Source: Yoonia sp. F2084L (lineage in GTDB: Bacteria; Pseudomonadota; Alphaproteobacteria; Rhodobacterales; Rhodobacteraceae). From it: a stretch of DNA of 64,000 nucleotides. A program made the translations under genes and the position numbers. The notes beneath the pieces were generated by a model, which was not told where the DNA came from, did no database searches, and saw only the letters and a list, made by a program, of their open reading frames with translations. The stretch lies in NCBI RefSeq assembly GCF_023015625.1, contig NZ_JALKAH010000004.1:400045-464044 (forward strand), read 5' to 3'. Below are positions 25,370 through 32,810 of the stretch, one piece after another (the first letter of the stretch is position 1; each line of letters begins with the position of its first letter).

Positions 25370-25396
25370 AAGCATCATCTTTAAGGAGACTATCTG

Positions 25397-25819
25397 ATGG
25401 CTATGAAAATCCGTTTGGCCCGTGGCGGCTCAAAGAAACGTCCATTTTATGCAATTGTTGCTGCTGACAGCCGCATGCCGCGCGATGGCCGCTTCATTGA
25501 AAAGCTGGGCACATATAACCCCATGCTGCCCAAAGACAGCGAAGAGCGCGTCAAAATGAACATCGAGCGCGTCAAGTATTGGTTGGGCGAAGGCGCACAG
25601 CCGACTGACCGCGTATCGCGCATGCTGGAAGCCGCAGGCGAGCTGCCCAAGAAAGACCGCAGCAACCCCAAGAAGGGTACTCCGGGCAAGGCTGCTCAGG
25701 CACGTGCAGAAGAAAAAGCCGCGAAAGTGGCTGCTGCTGAGGAAGCTGCAAACGCACCTGTTGAGGAAGCACCTGCAGAAGAAGCACCTGCGGAAGAAGA
25801 AGCCGCAGCGACAGAGTAA
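25397..25819 (+). CDS. rpsP: 30S ribosomal protein S16
   Basis: This 140-residue protein has the normal S16 core in its first 80 residues ([19 protein letters not shown] and [12 protein letters not shown]). A lysine-rich stretch is followed by an acidic, alanine/glutamate-rich tail with [11 protein letters not shown] repeats, an extension common in alphaproteobacteria. AAGGAG at 25382-25387 supports the ATG at 25397; a second ATG two codons later is possible. It starts the rpsP-rimM-trmD group. Confidence 0.97.
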   Translation: MAMKIRLARGGSKKRPFYAIVAADSRMPRDGRFIEKLGTYNPMLPKDSEERVKMNIERVKYWLGEGAQPTDRVSRMLEAAGELPKKDRSNPKKGTPGKAAQARAEEKAAKVAAAEEAANAPVEEAPAEEAPAEEEAAATE

Positions 25820-25830
25820 ACCTCTGACAG

Positions 25831-25856
25831 GTTGCCCCGGCACACGCCGGGGCAAC
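25831..25856 (+). terminator. Strong GC-rich hairpin after rpsP
   Basis: GTTGCCCCGGC and GCCGGGGCAAC are perfect 11-bp arms around ACAC, starting 11 bases after the rpsP stop. No T-tract follows, so it may protect the rpsP message end or partly attenuate rimM-trmD. Confidence 0.55.
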
Positions 25857-25884
25857 ACCCCCCTTCCCCTTTGGGACCAGCCCA

Positions 25885-26031
25885 ATGTTCCGCTTGTTGC
25901 GCACGATCATTTTGGTGATGTTTGCTTTTGTGGCCGGCATGCTGTTTGAACGTGAGGGCCAACAAGGCGTTTGCGAAAGCGGCGGCGGGCTATGGATCGA
26001 AAATATCTGTGTCGGACCGGAGTTTAAGTGA
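25885..26031 (+). CDS. Small single-span membrane protein between rpsP and rimM
   Basis: A 48-codon frame starts at ATG 25885 and ends at TGA 26029-26031, which overlaps the rimM ATG (TGATG). The protein has a basic N-terminus, one hydrophobic segment (LLRTIILVMFAFVAGMLF) and a short hydrophilic tail with two cysteines (VCESGGG and ENICVG), which would lie in the periplasm if the basic end stays inside. The one-base overlap with rimM argues that it is translated. I do not recognise a named family. Confidence 0.6.
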   Translation: MFRLLRTIILVMFAFVAGMLFEREGQQGVCESGGGLWIENICVGPEFK

Positions 26032-26546
26032 TGAGCGATCGTGTGATTGTTGGTGCCATTGGCGGCGCATTTGGTGTTCAGGGCGAAGTGCGCCTGAAGT
26101 CCTATTGTGCTGATCCACAAGCAATTTCCAGCTATACCCCGCTTTATGTCGAAGATGGCCGTTCCTTTGCCCAAATTGTTCTTACGGGCCAGCTCAAAAA
26201 CGGATTCACCGCACGGATTGATGGCGTTGTCACCAAAGAAGACGCTGATGCGCTGCGCAATGTGAACCTCTATGCCGAACGGTCGCTAATGCCGTCTTTG
26301 CCCGATGATGAGTATTACTACGCTGACCTGATGGGTCTGACCGTTGTTGATACGGGTGGCGTGACGTTGGGTACGGTCAAGAACGTGATGGATCACGGCG
26401 CGGGCGATCTGCTTGAGGTCACAGTACCGGGTCAGGCCGAGACGATCCTGCTGCCGTTTACCCAAGCCGCAGTGCCAACTGTTGATCTGACCGCAAAACG
26501 TATCGTGGCCGACCCGCCTGACGGGCTGTTTCCTTCCGATGACTAA
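26031..26546 (+). CDS. rimM: Ribosome maturation factor RimM
   Basis: This 171-residue protein binds S19 and helps mature the head of the 30S subunit. The N-terminal beta barrel begins VIVGAIGGAFGVQGEVRLKS, and the C-terminal PRC barrel contains DEYYYADLMGLTV and GAGDLLEV, both diagnostic. The ATG at 26031 overlaps the stop of the small membrane protein; a GTG directly upstream is possible. Its end overlaps trmD by 8 bases. Confidence 0.96.
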   Translation: MSDRVIVGAIGGAFGVQGEVRLKSYCADPQAISSYTPLYVEDGRSFAQIVLTGQLKNGFTARIDGVVTKEDADALRNVNLYAERSLMPSLPDDEYYYADLMGLTVVDTGGVTLGTVKNVMDHGAGDLLEVTVPGQAETILLPFTQAAVPTVDLTAKRIVADPPDGLFPSDD

Positions 26547-27330
26547 GAAGACGCCAAAATCAGCGGGGCGCATTGCAGTACGCCCAACGCTGAAACCGCG
26601 CGAATTGATGTCAGATACACCTGATATTGCAGGTTCTTGGACCGCGCAGATCATCACCCTGTTTCCGCAGGCCTTTCCCGGCGTGCTGGGGGAAAGCCTG
26701 ACCGGCAAGGCCTTGCAGGACGGCCTGTGGCAGCTGCGCACCTATGACCTGCGCGACTATGGCATCGGCAAGCATCGCAATGTCGATGATACACCCGCAG
26801 GTGGCGGGGCCGGCATGGTGCTGCGCGCCGACGTGCTGGAGAAAGCCATCATTGATGCGCGCCGTGGCACCAAAGGGACGGCACCACTGATCTATCTTTC
26901 GCCGCGCGGTCGCCCCTTTGATCAGGCCATGGCCCGCGATTGGGCGCGCATGGACGGGGTCACGATGCTTTGTGGCCGCTTTGAGGGTGTGGACGAACGC
27001 GTGCTACACCACTTTGGCATTCAGGAAGTCAGCCTTGGCGATTTTGTGATGACAGGCGGTGAGATTGCCGCGCAAGCGATGATTGATGCGACCGTGCGCC
27101 TGTTGCCTGGTGTGTTGGGCAATGCGGAAAGTGCGATTGAGGAAAGCTTCTCGACCGGGCTGTTGGAGCATCCGCAGTTTACCAAGCCAGCCGAATGGCA
27201 GGGCTTGCCGATCCCCGAGGTGCTTTTGTCTGGCAATCATGCAAAGATTGCCGAATGGCGCCGCGAAATGGCGGAGAAGATCACGCAGGAGCGTCGGCCC
27301 GATTTGTGGGGTAAGCACCAAAAGAGATAG
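26539..27330 (+). CDS. trmD: tRNA (guanine-N1)-methyltransferase
   Basis: This SPOUT enzyme makes m1G37 in tRNAs with a G36. It has the knotted S-adenosylmethionine site (IYLSPRGRPF, LCGRFEGVDERV and EVSLGDFVMTGGE) and a C-terminal domain ending in RRPDLWGKH. From 26539 it would be 263 residues; the start may instead be 26608 (MSDTPDIAGSW), which gives the usual distance to the conserved IITLFPQAFPG. rplS, the usual next gene, is not present here. Confidence 0.95.
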   Translation: MTKKTPKSAGRIAVRPTLKPRELMSDTPDIAGSWTAQIITLFPQAFPGVLGESLTGKALQDGLWQLRTYDLRDYGIGKHRNVDDTPAGGGAGMVLRADVLEKAIIDARRGTKGTAPLIYLSPRGRPFDQAMARDWARMDGVTMLCGRFEGVDERVLHHFGIQEVSLGDFVMTGGEIAAQAMIDATVRLLPGVLGNAESAIEESFSTGLLEHPQFTKPAEWQGLPIPEVLLSGNHAKIAEWRREMAEKITQERRPDLWGKHQKR

Positions 27331-27350
27331 GGGCGCTGCCCCTCCGCTTC

Positions 27351-27384
27351 GCCTCACCCCGAAGTTTGATTGGACGAAGAAAGA
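27351..27384 (-). repeat. 37-base intergenic repeat, variant copy 3 (inverted)
   Basis: On the minus strand it matches the first 24 bases of the copies at 5699 and 23847 exactly (TCTTTCTTCGTCCAATCAAA then CTTC). The remaining part is altered in five bases. It lies 20 bases after the trmD stop, next to a small GGGC-GCT-GCCC hairpin. Confidence 0.7.
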
Positions 27385-27388
27385 CGGG

Positions 27389-27817
27389 TCAGGTCGGCGT
27401 GATCGGCCAGCGTTTTCCCAGATCATCAAGGCCCGCGCGAATGAGTTCTTCAAGCACCTTCAGGTCCACATCGGCAAGCTTATTGATATAGAGGCAGGAT
27501 TTGCCAATCTTGTGTTTACCCAACCGTTTCAGAATTGCTGCGAAATCCGCATAACCGGGCATGATGTAAACCGACAGGTTAGACTTGCGCGGGCTGAACC
27601 CGGTTGCCAGAAAGTCACCGCTGCGCCCGCTTTCATAGGTATAGTGGTACTGCCCATAACCGATGATCGAAGGCCCCCACATCTGTGGCTGCCAGCCCGT
27701 GATGTCGCGGAACGTCTGGTCCAGCACCTTGGCATCAGCTGCGCGCGTGGGGTGTTCAACCGCCCCGATGAAGTCAGCGACGCTTTGCTGGGTCACTTGT
27801 GTTTTGTTCTCGGCCAT
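27389..27817 (-). CDS. DUF1801 domain protein
   Basis: This 142-residue protein shows the DUF1801 pattern: FIGAVEHPTRAADAKVLDQTF at the N-terminus, GPSIIGYGQYHYTYESGRSG in the middle and SNLSVYIMPGY followed by LGKHKIGKSCLYINKL. Members are small cytosolic proteins of unknown biochemical role. The start MAENKTQVTQQ at 27817 fits the family; an open frame upstream is not conserved-looking. It lies downstream of the leucine-rich protein on the same strand, 46 bases away. Confidence 0.85.
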   Translation of the reverse strand: MAENKTQVTQQSVADFIGAVEHPTRAADAKVLDQTFRDITGWQPQMWGPSIIGYGQYHYTYESGRSGDFLATGFSPRKSNLSVYIMPGYADFAAILKRLGKHKIGKSCLYINKLADVDLKVLEELIRAGLDDLGKRWPITPT

Positions 27818-27863
27818 AGCGCATAATAGCCGGTTTTGTCGCGCCGGCCAACTTGCTGCTGCC

Positions 27864-28694
27864 CTATGGGTTATCACCTGAAGACAGGAAGCCCGCGACC
27901 AGAGCATCAAACTTTCTCTGATAATCTGTCAGCCGCTTTTCATCTTTCTTGAGGTTCAGGAATGGTTTGCGCCGTCCGGTGACCATAACCTCATTGCTTC
28001 GCGAGATTGAGCCGGTGCTTTGATAGGCAACAAGGTCTTTGCAGCGCAGATCAGGGCATTTTGCGCGCAGGTAAGCGTAGTCTTCGGTCGGAAAGGTGTT
28101 TGGCAGGCTTAGATCGGTAAGAGCCGCGCAGTGGGCCAAGGGACGCAAGCTGTCATCACCCAGCTTAATCGCCGTCAGTCGTAATTCGCGCAAATGGCGC
28201 AGATGTGTCAGCGGCTCTAACGTGTTGATCAGCTGCGTCGTATTCATTCCGCCCGAAATTGCCAACGCCCGCAGTTTTTTGATCTGCGCAAGCGGTGTGA
28301 TGTCATTGGCATAACGCAGGTCATCCAGCACGAGACAGTCCAAACAAAGATCGGCAAGTGGCGAAAGATTGGACAGCTTTTGCACCCACCAAAGCCCAAG
28401 CCCGGTAAGCCCCTTCATTTGGCGGAGCGGTGCAAGCGTAGTCGTGCGCAGCCCGTTGAAGCCCAGAGCCGTCACATCAACATGCGCACACAGATGAGCC
28501 AGTTCGTTTTCGTTGACGGAATAGGCGAAGGCCCCGGACCCTTTGATCAGGTCGCTGATATCAAGAATCCGGTGCAACGTGCCATCGACGAACACATGCC
28601 CACCCTTGCCCTCTGGTACTGTTGCCTGGCCGCGCGCTGCGGTCAGAGCATCATTAAGACGCGCCTGCCGCGTGAACTGCGGTTCAACTGCCAT
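27864..28694 (-). CDS. Leucine-rich-repeat protein
   Basis: This 276-residue protein contains about seven irregular leucine-rich units from residue 65 to 215, for example LGFNGLRTTTLAPLRQMKGL and LRALAISGGMNTTQLINTL. There is no signal peptide, so it probably acts in the cytosol, as a binding scaffold. A basic C-terminal region (GRRKPFLNLKKDEKRLTDY) may bind nucleic acid or membranes. The ATG at 28694 lies inside the end of nadE, an 11-base overlap, so the two are coupled. The partner is unknown. Confidence 0.7.
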   Translation of the reverse strand: MAVEPQFTRQARLNDALTAARGQATVPEGKGGHVFVDGTLHRILDISDLIKGSGAFAYSVNENELAHLCAHVDVTALGFNGLRTTTLAPLRQMKGLTGLGLWWVQKLSNLSPLADLCLDCLVLDDLRYANDITPLAQIKKLRALAISGGMNTTQLINTLEPLTHLRHLRELRLTAIKLGDDSLRPLAHCAALTDLSLPNTFPTEDYAYLRAKCPDLRCKDLVAYQSTGSISRSNEVMVTGRRKPFLNLKKDEKRLTDYQRKFDALVAGFLSSGDNP

Positions 28695-30345
28695 CACGCC
28701 AGCGGTTCACGATAGGATAGCGGCGGTCAAGCCAGAACGCCCGATCTGACAGGCGTGGGCCGGGCGCGGATTGGAACCGCTTGTATTCGCTGATGTAGAT
28801 CAGATGTTCCACCCGTTTTACCGTATCACGGTCGTATCCAGCGGCGACGCAATCCGCGACCGACGCTTCTTGATCCACCAGCATCATCAGGATGCCGTCA
28901 AGCACGTCATATGGTGGCAGACTGTCATCGTCGCGCTGATCGGGTCGCAGTTCGGCCGAGGGCGGTTTGTCGATGATCGCCACCGGAACAACCTCACCTG
29001 CCGGGCCCATCATCCAGTCGCGGTGGTTGGCATTGCGCCAGCGCGCGGCATCGAACACGCGGGTTTTATACATATCTTTGATGGGGTTATAACCGCCAGA
29101 CATGTCACCATAGATCGTGGCATAGCCAACCGCGACCTCGGATTTGTTGCCGGTGGTCAAAAGCATTTCACCAAACTTGTTGGACTGTGCCATCAGCAAC
29201 AGGCCCCGCAGACGCGATTGGATGTTTTCCTCGGTCAGGTCCTCGGCCAATCCGTCAAAAAGCGGAGCGAGTGCTTCGGTCACCGCAGCACGGGGTCCTG
29301 CGATGCTGATGGTGTCATACTTGCAGCCCAGCGCATCGGCAGCCGCTGCCGCATCATCAAGCGAGCCCTGCGAGGTGTATTCCGATGGCAGCATCACACA
29401 GCGGACGTTTTCAGCGCCAAGCGCGTCCACCGCGATTGCGGCAACAATGGCACTGTCGATCCCACCAGACAGACCCAACAGCACCTTTTTGAACCCGGTT
29501 TTCGCCATGTAGTCGCGCAGCGCATGCACCATCACGCCGTAGTCTTGTTCCATCGCATCAGGATGAGTCGCTTTTTCGCCATCTTTTGCGGTCCAGCCTT
29601 CGTCCGTCAGCTCAAAATCGACATGTGTGACGGCCGTTTCCAGTACCGGCATTTGCACCGCCAGCTTGCCGCCACGGTTCAGCACGAATGAGCCGCCGTC
29701 AAACATCTGATCGTCCTGCGCACCCATCATGTTGATGTAGACAATCGGTACGTTGTTTTCGATGACCCGTGACACGATGGTATTCATGCGGATCGGAAAC
29801 TTGTTGCGGAAATAAGGCGAGCCATTGGGCACGACCAGAATCTCGGCCCCGCTTTCGACCATCGCTTCGCAAACGTCCGGGTACCAGGCATCTTCACAGA
29901 TCGGATGGCCGATGCGTGCGCCATTGTTGATCATATAGGGACCGGCGATCTCGGCGCTTTTGAACAGGCGGACTTCGTCAAAAACATTGAAATTGGGCAA
30001 AAAGTGTTTGCGGGCGGTGGCCGCAATCTCGCCTCCGCGCAGGGTGAAATAGGCATTGTAAAGTCGCTCGTCCTCAACCACTGGCGCACCAATAGACAAG
30101 GCCGGACCGTCCGCGCAATCGTGGGCCAAATCCATCAGATGTCTCATGGCATCCGCAACAAAGGCGGGTTTGGCCACAAGGTCCTGGGTCTGGTAGCCGG
30201 TCAAAAACATCTCTGGTAGTGCCACCAGATCAGCGCCCGCTTCTTTGCCCTTGGCCCAGGCCGCACGGGCCTGATCAGCATTCCCTGCAAGGTTGCCCAC
30301 AGTAGGGTTCAATTGCGCAATCGTGAGGCGAAATAATTTTGTCAT
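28684..30345 (-). CDS. nadE: NAD+ synthetase, glutamine-hydrolysing
   Basis: This 553-residue two-domain enzyme amidates nicotinic acid adenine dinucleotide. The N-terminal nitrilase-type glutaminase has its catalytic set: Glu in LPEMFLTGYQ (near 45), Lys in RKHFLPN (near 113) and Cys in HPICEDAW (near 148). The C-terminal synthetase has the PP-loop LSGGIDSAIVA near residue 293 and TTGNKSEVAVGY. The ATG at 30345 is chosen by family start (MTKLFRLTIAQLNPTVGN). It is followed by an overlapping leucine-rich protein gene. Confidence 0.96.
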   Translation of the reverse strand: MTKLFRLTIAQLNPTVGNLAGNADQARAAWAKGKEAGADLVALPEMFLTGYQTQDLVAKPAFVADAMRHLMDLAHDCADGPALSIGAPVVEDERLYNAYFTLRGGEIAATARKHFLPNFNVFDEVRLFKSAEIAGPYMINNGARIGHPICEDAWYPDVCEAMVESGAEILVVPNGSPYFRNKFPIRMNTIVSRVIENNVPIVYINMMGAQDDQMFDGGSFVLNRGGKLAVQMPVLETAVTHVDFELTDEGWTAKDGEKATHPDAMEQDYGVMVHALRDYMAKTGFKKVLLGLSGGIDSAIVAAIAVDALGAENVRCVMLPSEYTSQGSLDDAAAAADALGCKYDTISIAGPRAAVTEALAPLFDGLAEDLTEENIQSRLRGLLLMAQSNKFGEMLLTTGNKSEVAVGYATIYGDMSGGYNPIKDMYKTRVFDAARWRNANHRDWMMGPAGEVVPVAIIDKPPSAELRPDQRDDDSLPPYDVLDGILMMLVDQEASVADCVAAGYDRDTVKRVEHLIYISEYKRFQSAPGPRLSDRAFWLDRRYPIVNRWRDGS

Positions 30346-30484
30346 AGTTTTGTCCCAAAGCCTTGTCATGCATGTAGCAGAAAGAGGCGCAGGGGAAAGC
30401 TGTTTGCGACTGCGTGGTGTTAACCGTTGTCAGGTGACACCCCGTCCCATAAGCTGCGCCAACGTGATACAAACGGAGAAACCG

Positions 30485-31894
30485 ATGACGATGTTTGGAC
30501 TATCAAAAGGTATTGCTGTTGCCATCTTAGCAGCAGGTGTTGCGACCAGTGCGACCGCACAAGACGTCCAGACAAAGCAGTATGATGACGGCGGTATCTA
30601 CGAAGGTACATTCGTTGATGGCAAGCAGGACGGCACGGGAACGTACCGCCTCCCCAATGGGTATGAATATACCGGTCAATGGGTCGAAGGTGAAATCCGT
30701 GGCGAAGGGATTGCGCGCTTCCCCAATGGCTCTGTCTATGAAGGATCGTTTGCCGCAGGCAAGCCAGAAGGCCAAGGGCGAATCACATTTGCCGATGGTG
30801 GCACCTTCGAGGGCGAATGGGTCGACGGCAATATCACCGGCCAGGGTGTCGCTGAATATGCAAACGGTGTGGTTTATCAAGGCGAGTTCCGCAACGCCCG
30901 ACACAACGGTGTCGGCATCATGACAAGCCCCGGCGGCTATGTTTACGAGGGCGAGTGGATCAACGGCGCCAAAGAAGGCCAAGGCAAGATCACCTATCCC
31001 GATGGCGCGATCTACGATGGCACCCTGAAAGCAGGCGAGCGTCATGGCATTGGCACGCTGACAATGGCAGATGGTCTGATCTACAGCGGCGAATGGGTTG
31101 ACGGCCAAATTCAAGGCGTGGGCACGTTGTCCCAGCCCAATGGCGACGTCTATCAAGGCGCGCTGATCAATGGCCGCCGCGAAGGCGAAGGGTCCGTCGT
31201 CTATGCCAATGGTGACACCTATGAAGGCACCTTTATGAATGACCGCCGGCATGGCACAGGTACCTTCCGCGGGACCGATGGCTATGTCTACACAGGCGCA
31301 TGGGTTGAAGGCCAAATCGAAGGCGAAGGCCAAGTGACTTATCCCGACGGGTCGGTCTACGTTGGCAGATTCGTCGATGATCTGGCTGATGGCAAAGGCA
31401 CGATCACCTACCCTGACGGATCGACCTATGAAGGCGACTGGCAAGTAGGCGTGATCAATGGTGTTGGCGTGGCAACTTACGTGAACGGCCTTGTTTATGA
31501 AGGCGAATTCCTGAACGCCAAGAACCACGGTCAGGGCAAAATGACTTATGCCGACGGCTACGTGTATGAAGGCCAGTGGTCCGAAGGCCAGCGCAACGGT
31601 CTGGGTCGCGCGGTCTATGCGGACGGTACTGTCTATGTCGGTGAATTCCTGAACGGTCAGCGCAATGGCGACGGTGAAATCACACTGCCCGACGGGTTCA
31701 ACTATGTCGGCCAGTGGCAAGACGGCGAAATCAGCGGCGCGGGGCTTGCGACCTATGCAAACGGCGACGTCTACGAAGGCAACTTTGTGCGTGGTCGCCG
31801 CGAGGGCGAAGGCATCATGCGCTACGCCACAGGTCAGGAAAGCATCGGCATCTGGTCCGATGGGGCGCTGGTGTCAGAAACTGGCGAAAACTAA
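30485..31894 (+). CDS. Exported MORN-repeat protein with 18 repeats
   Basis: This 469-residue protein has a signal peptide (cleavage likely after SATAQ near residue 26) and then consists almost wholly of 23-residue MORN repeats with the pattern NG-x-x-YEG-x-(F/W). I count 18 clear repeats and one degenerate one at the C-terminus. The last core position alternates F and W from one repeat to the next, giving a 46-residue double unit with one phase slip at repeats 9-10. MORN arrays form elongated beta-sheets that bind lipids or partners; the role here is unknown. CGGAG precedes the ATG, and a terminator follows. Confidence 0.9.
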   Translation: MTMFGLSKGIAVAILAAGVATSATAQDVQTKQYDDGGIYEGTFVDGKQDGTGTYRLPNGYEYTGQWVEGEIRGEGIARFPNGSVYEGSFAAGKPEGQGRITFADGGTFEGEWVDGNITGQGVAEYANGVVYQGEFRNARHNGVGIMTSPGGYVYEGEWINGAKEGQGKITYPDGAIYDGTLKAGERHGIGTLTMADGLIYSGEWVDGQIQGVGTLSQPNGDVYQGALINGRREGEGSVVYANGDTYEGTFMNDRRHGTGTFRGTDGYVYTGAWVEGQIEGEGQVTYPDGSVYVGRFVDDLADGKGTITYPDGSTYEGDWQVGVINGVGVATYVNGLVYEGEFLNAKNHGQGKMTYADGYVYEGQWSEGQRNGLGRAVYADGTVYVGEFLNGQRNGDGEITLPDGFNYVGQWQDGEISGAGLATYANGDVYEGNFVRGRREGEGIMRYATGQESIGIWSDGALVSETGEN

Positions 31895-31918
31895 ACACTG
31901 ATTTTCGACTTAGATTAA

Positions 31919-31950
31919 GAGGCTCTTGGCATCAGCTGAGAGCCTTTTTT
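31919..31950 (+). terminator. Intrinsic terminator after the MORN gene
   Basis: AGGCTCT pairs with AGAGCCT around a 12-base loop and is followed by six T residues. It starts 25 bases after the stop. Confidence 0.85.
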
Positions 31951-31961
31951 GTGCGTGATGC

Positions 31962-32741
31962 CTAACAGGGCGCAACTTTCGCAGCCGTTAGCTTTGTAAA
32001 GCTGCGAAACTGCAACTGCCCATTATCATCCGCGTGAGGACCCAGAAGCTCTGCAAGTTCTGCGTCAAAGCGATCCTTTTGATCACCCAGCTTTGAGAAG
32101 GCAAAAGTATCGCGTGAATGCTGGCACAGGATGAAATCATCCACTGTTTGCTTGATTGGGCCAGAAATGAACTCAAACTCTTGCGTCACATTCACGTGGT
32201 TCTGATAGTCTTCCCAAAATGACGTGCCACTGTTTCTTTGGAATATCTGCCCAGTAATCAAAGGCACCCACCTGCCTAGGAAACTTTGCCAATCCGCCTC
32301 CCACGGAGGTTCATGTGCGCCATCACCGACAATAACCGCAAAAAGATAGTGTGGTTTGAGATGCACGCCGAGCTTTGGAAACAAGCGTGCATAATCCATC
32401 CAGTGAATGCTTAGAGCGGCAACGACAACATCATACTGTCCCGACAGAGGCGCATCTTCAGCGATGCTCTCGATCCATTGGATATTGTCCGCGCACCCAT
32501 TTTCCAGTGTTTTGCCCAATGCGATCATTTGCTTTGATGGATCAACTGCGGTGATGTCGCCAAAAGTATCGGCCAGCCGTCTGGCGATTTTCCCATGGCC
32601 ACACCCCAGATCAAGCAATCTGTCATGTGCCGGTGCCAACTCTATCAGTTTGTCATAAAGCGCTTGCGGATAAGGCGGACGATGGAGGTAGAGATCAACC
32701 ACCTCAGCATTTCTGAAAGACGTTCCGATCGACTGCGTCAT
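31962..32741 (-). CDS. Class I SAM-dependent methyltransferase
   Basis: This 259-residue protein has motif I LLDLGCGHGKIARRL near residue 42, an acidic residue in ITAVDPSKQMI, and the post-II region VVVAALSIHWMDYARL, all typical of the UbiE/Tam-like group (Methyltransf_11/25). The substrate is unknown; the trans-aconitate methyltransferase type is one possibility. Codon use looks a little less GC-rich than the flanks, which might point to later acquisition. It is convergent with the MORN gene. Confidence 0.85.
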   Translation of the reverse strand: MTQSIGTSFRNAEVVDLYLHRPPYPQALYDKLIELAPAHDRLLDLGCGHGKIARRLADTFGDITAVDPSKQMIALGKTLENGCADNIQWIESIAEDAPLSGQYDVVVAALSIHWMDYARLFPKLGVHLKPHYLFAVIVGDGAHEPPWEADWQSFLGRWVPLITGQIFQRNSGTSFWEDYQNHVNVTQEFEFISGPIKQTVDDFILCQHSRDTFAFSKLGDQKDRFDAELAELLGPHADDNGQLQFRSFTKLTAAKVAPC

Positions 32742-32810
32742 TGTTCCTCCAGATGCTTTCCCACGGCCCGATATACGATTGTACTTTAGACAAAAACCGT
32801 TGCGCTGCGG

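Noticed and set aside
30527..31720. A 397-codon minus-strand frame opposite the MORN gene
   Set aside because: It mirrors the 23-residue repeat of the sense gene and has no signal of its own. It has no ribosome site and no family likeness.
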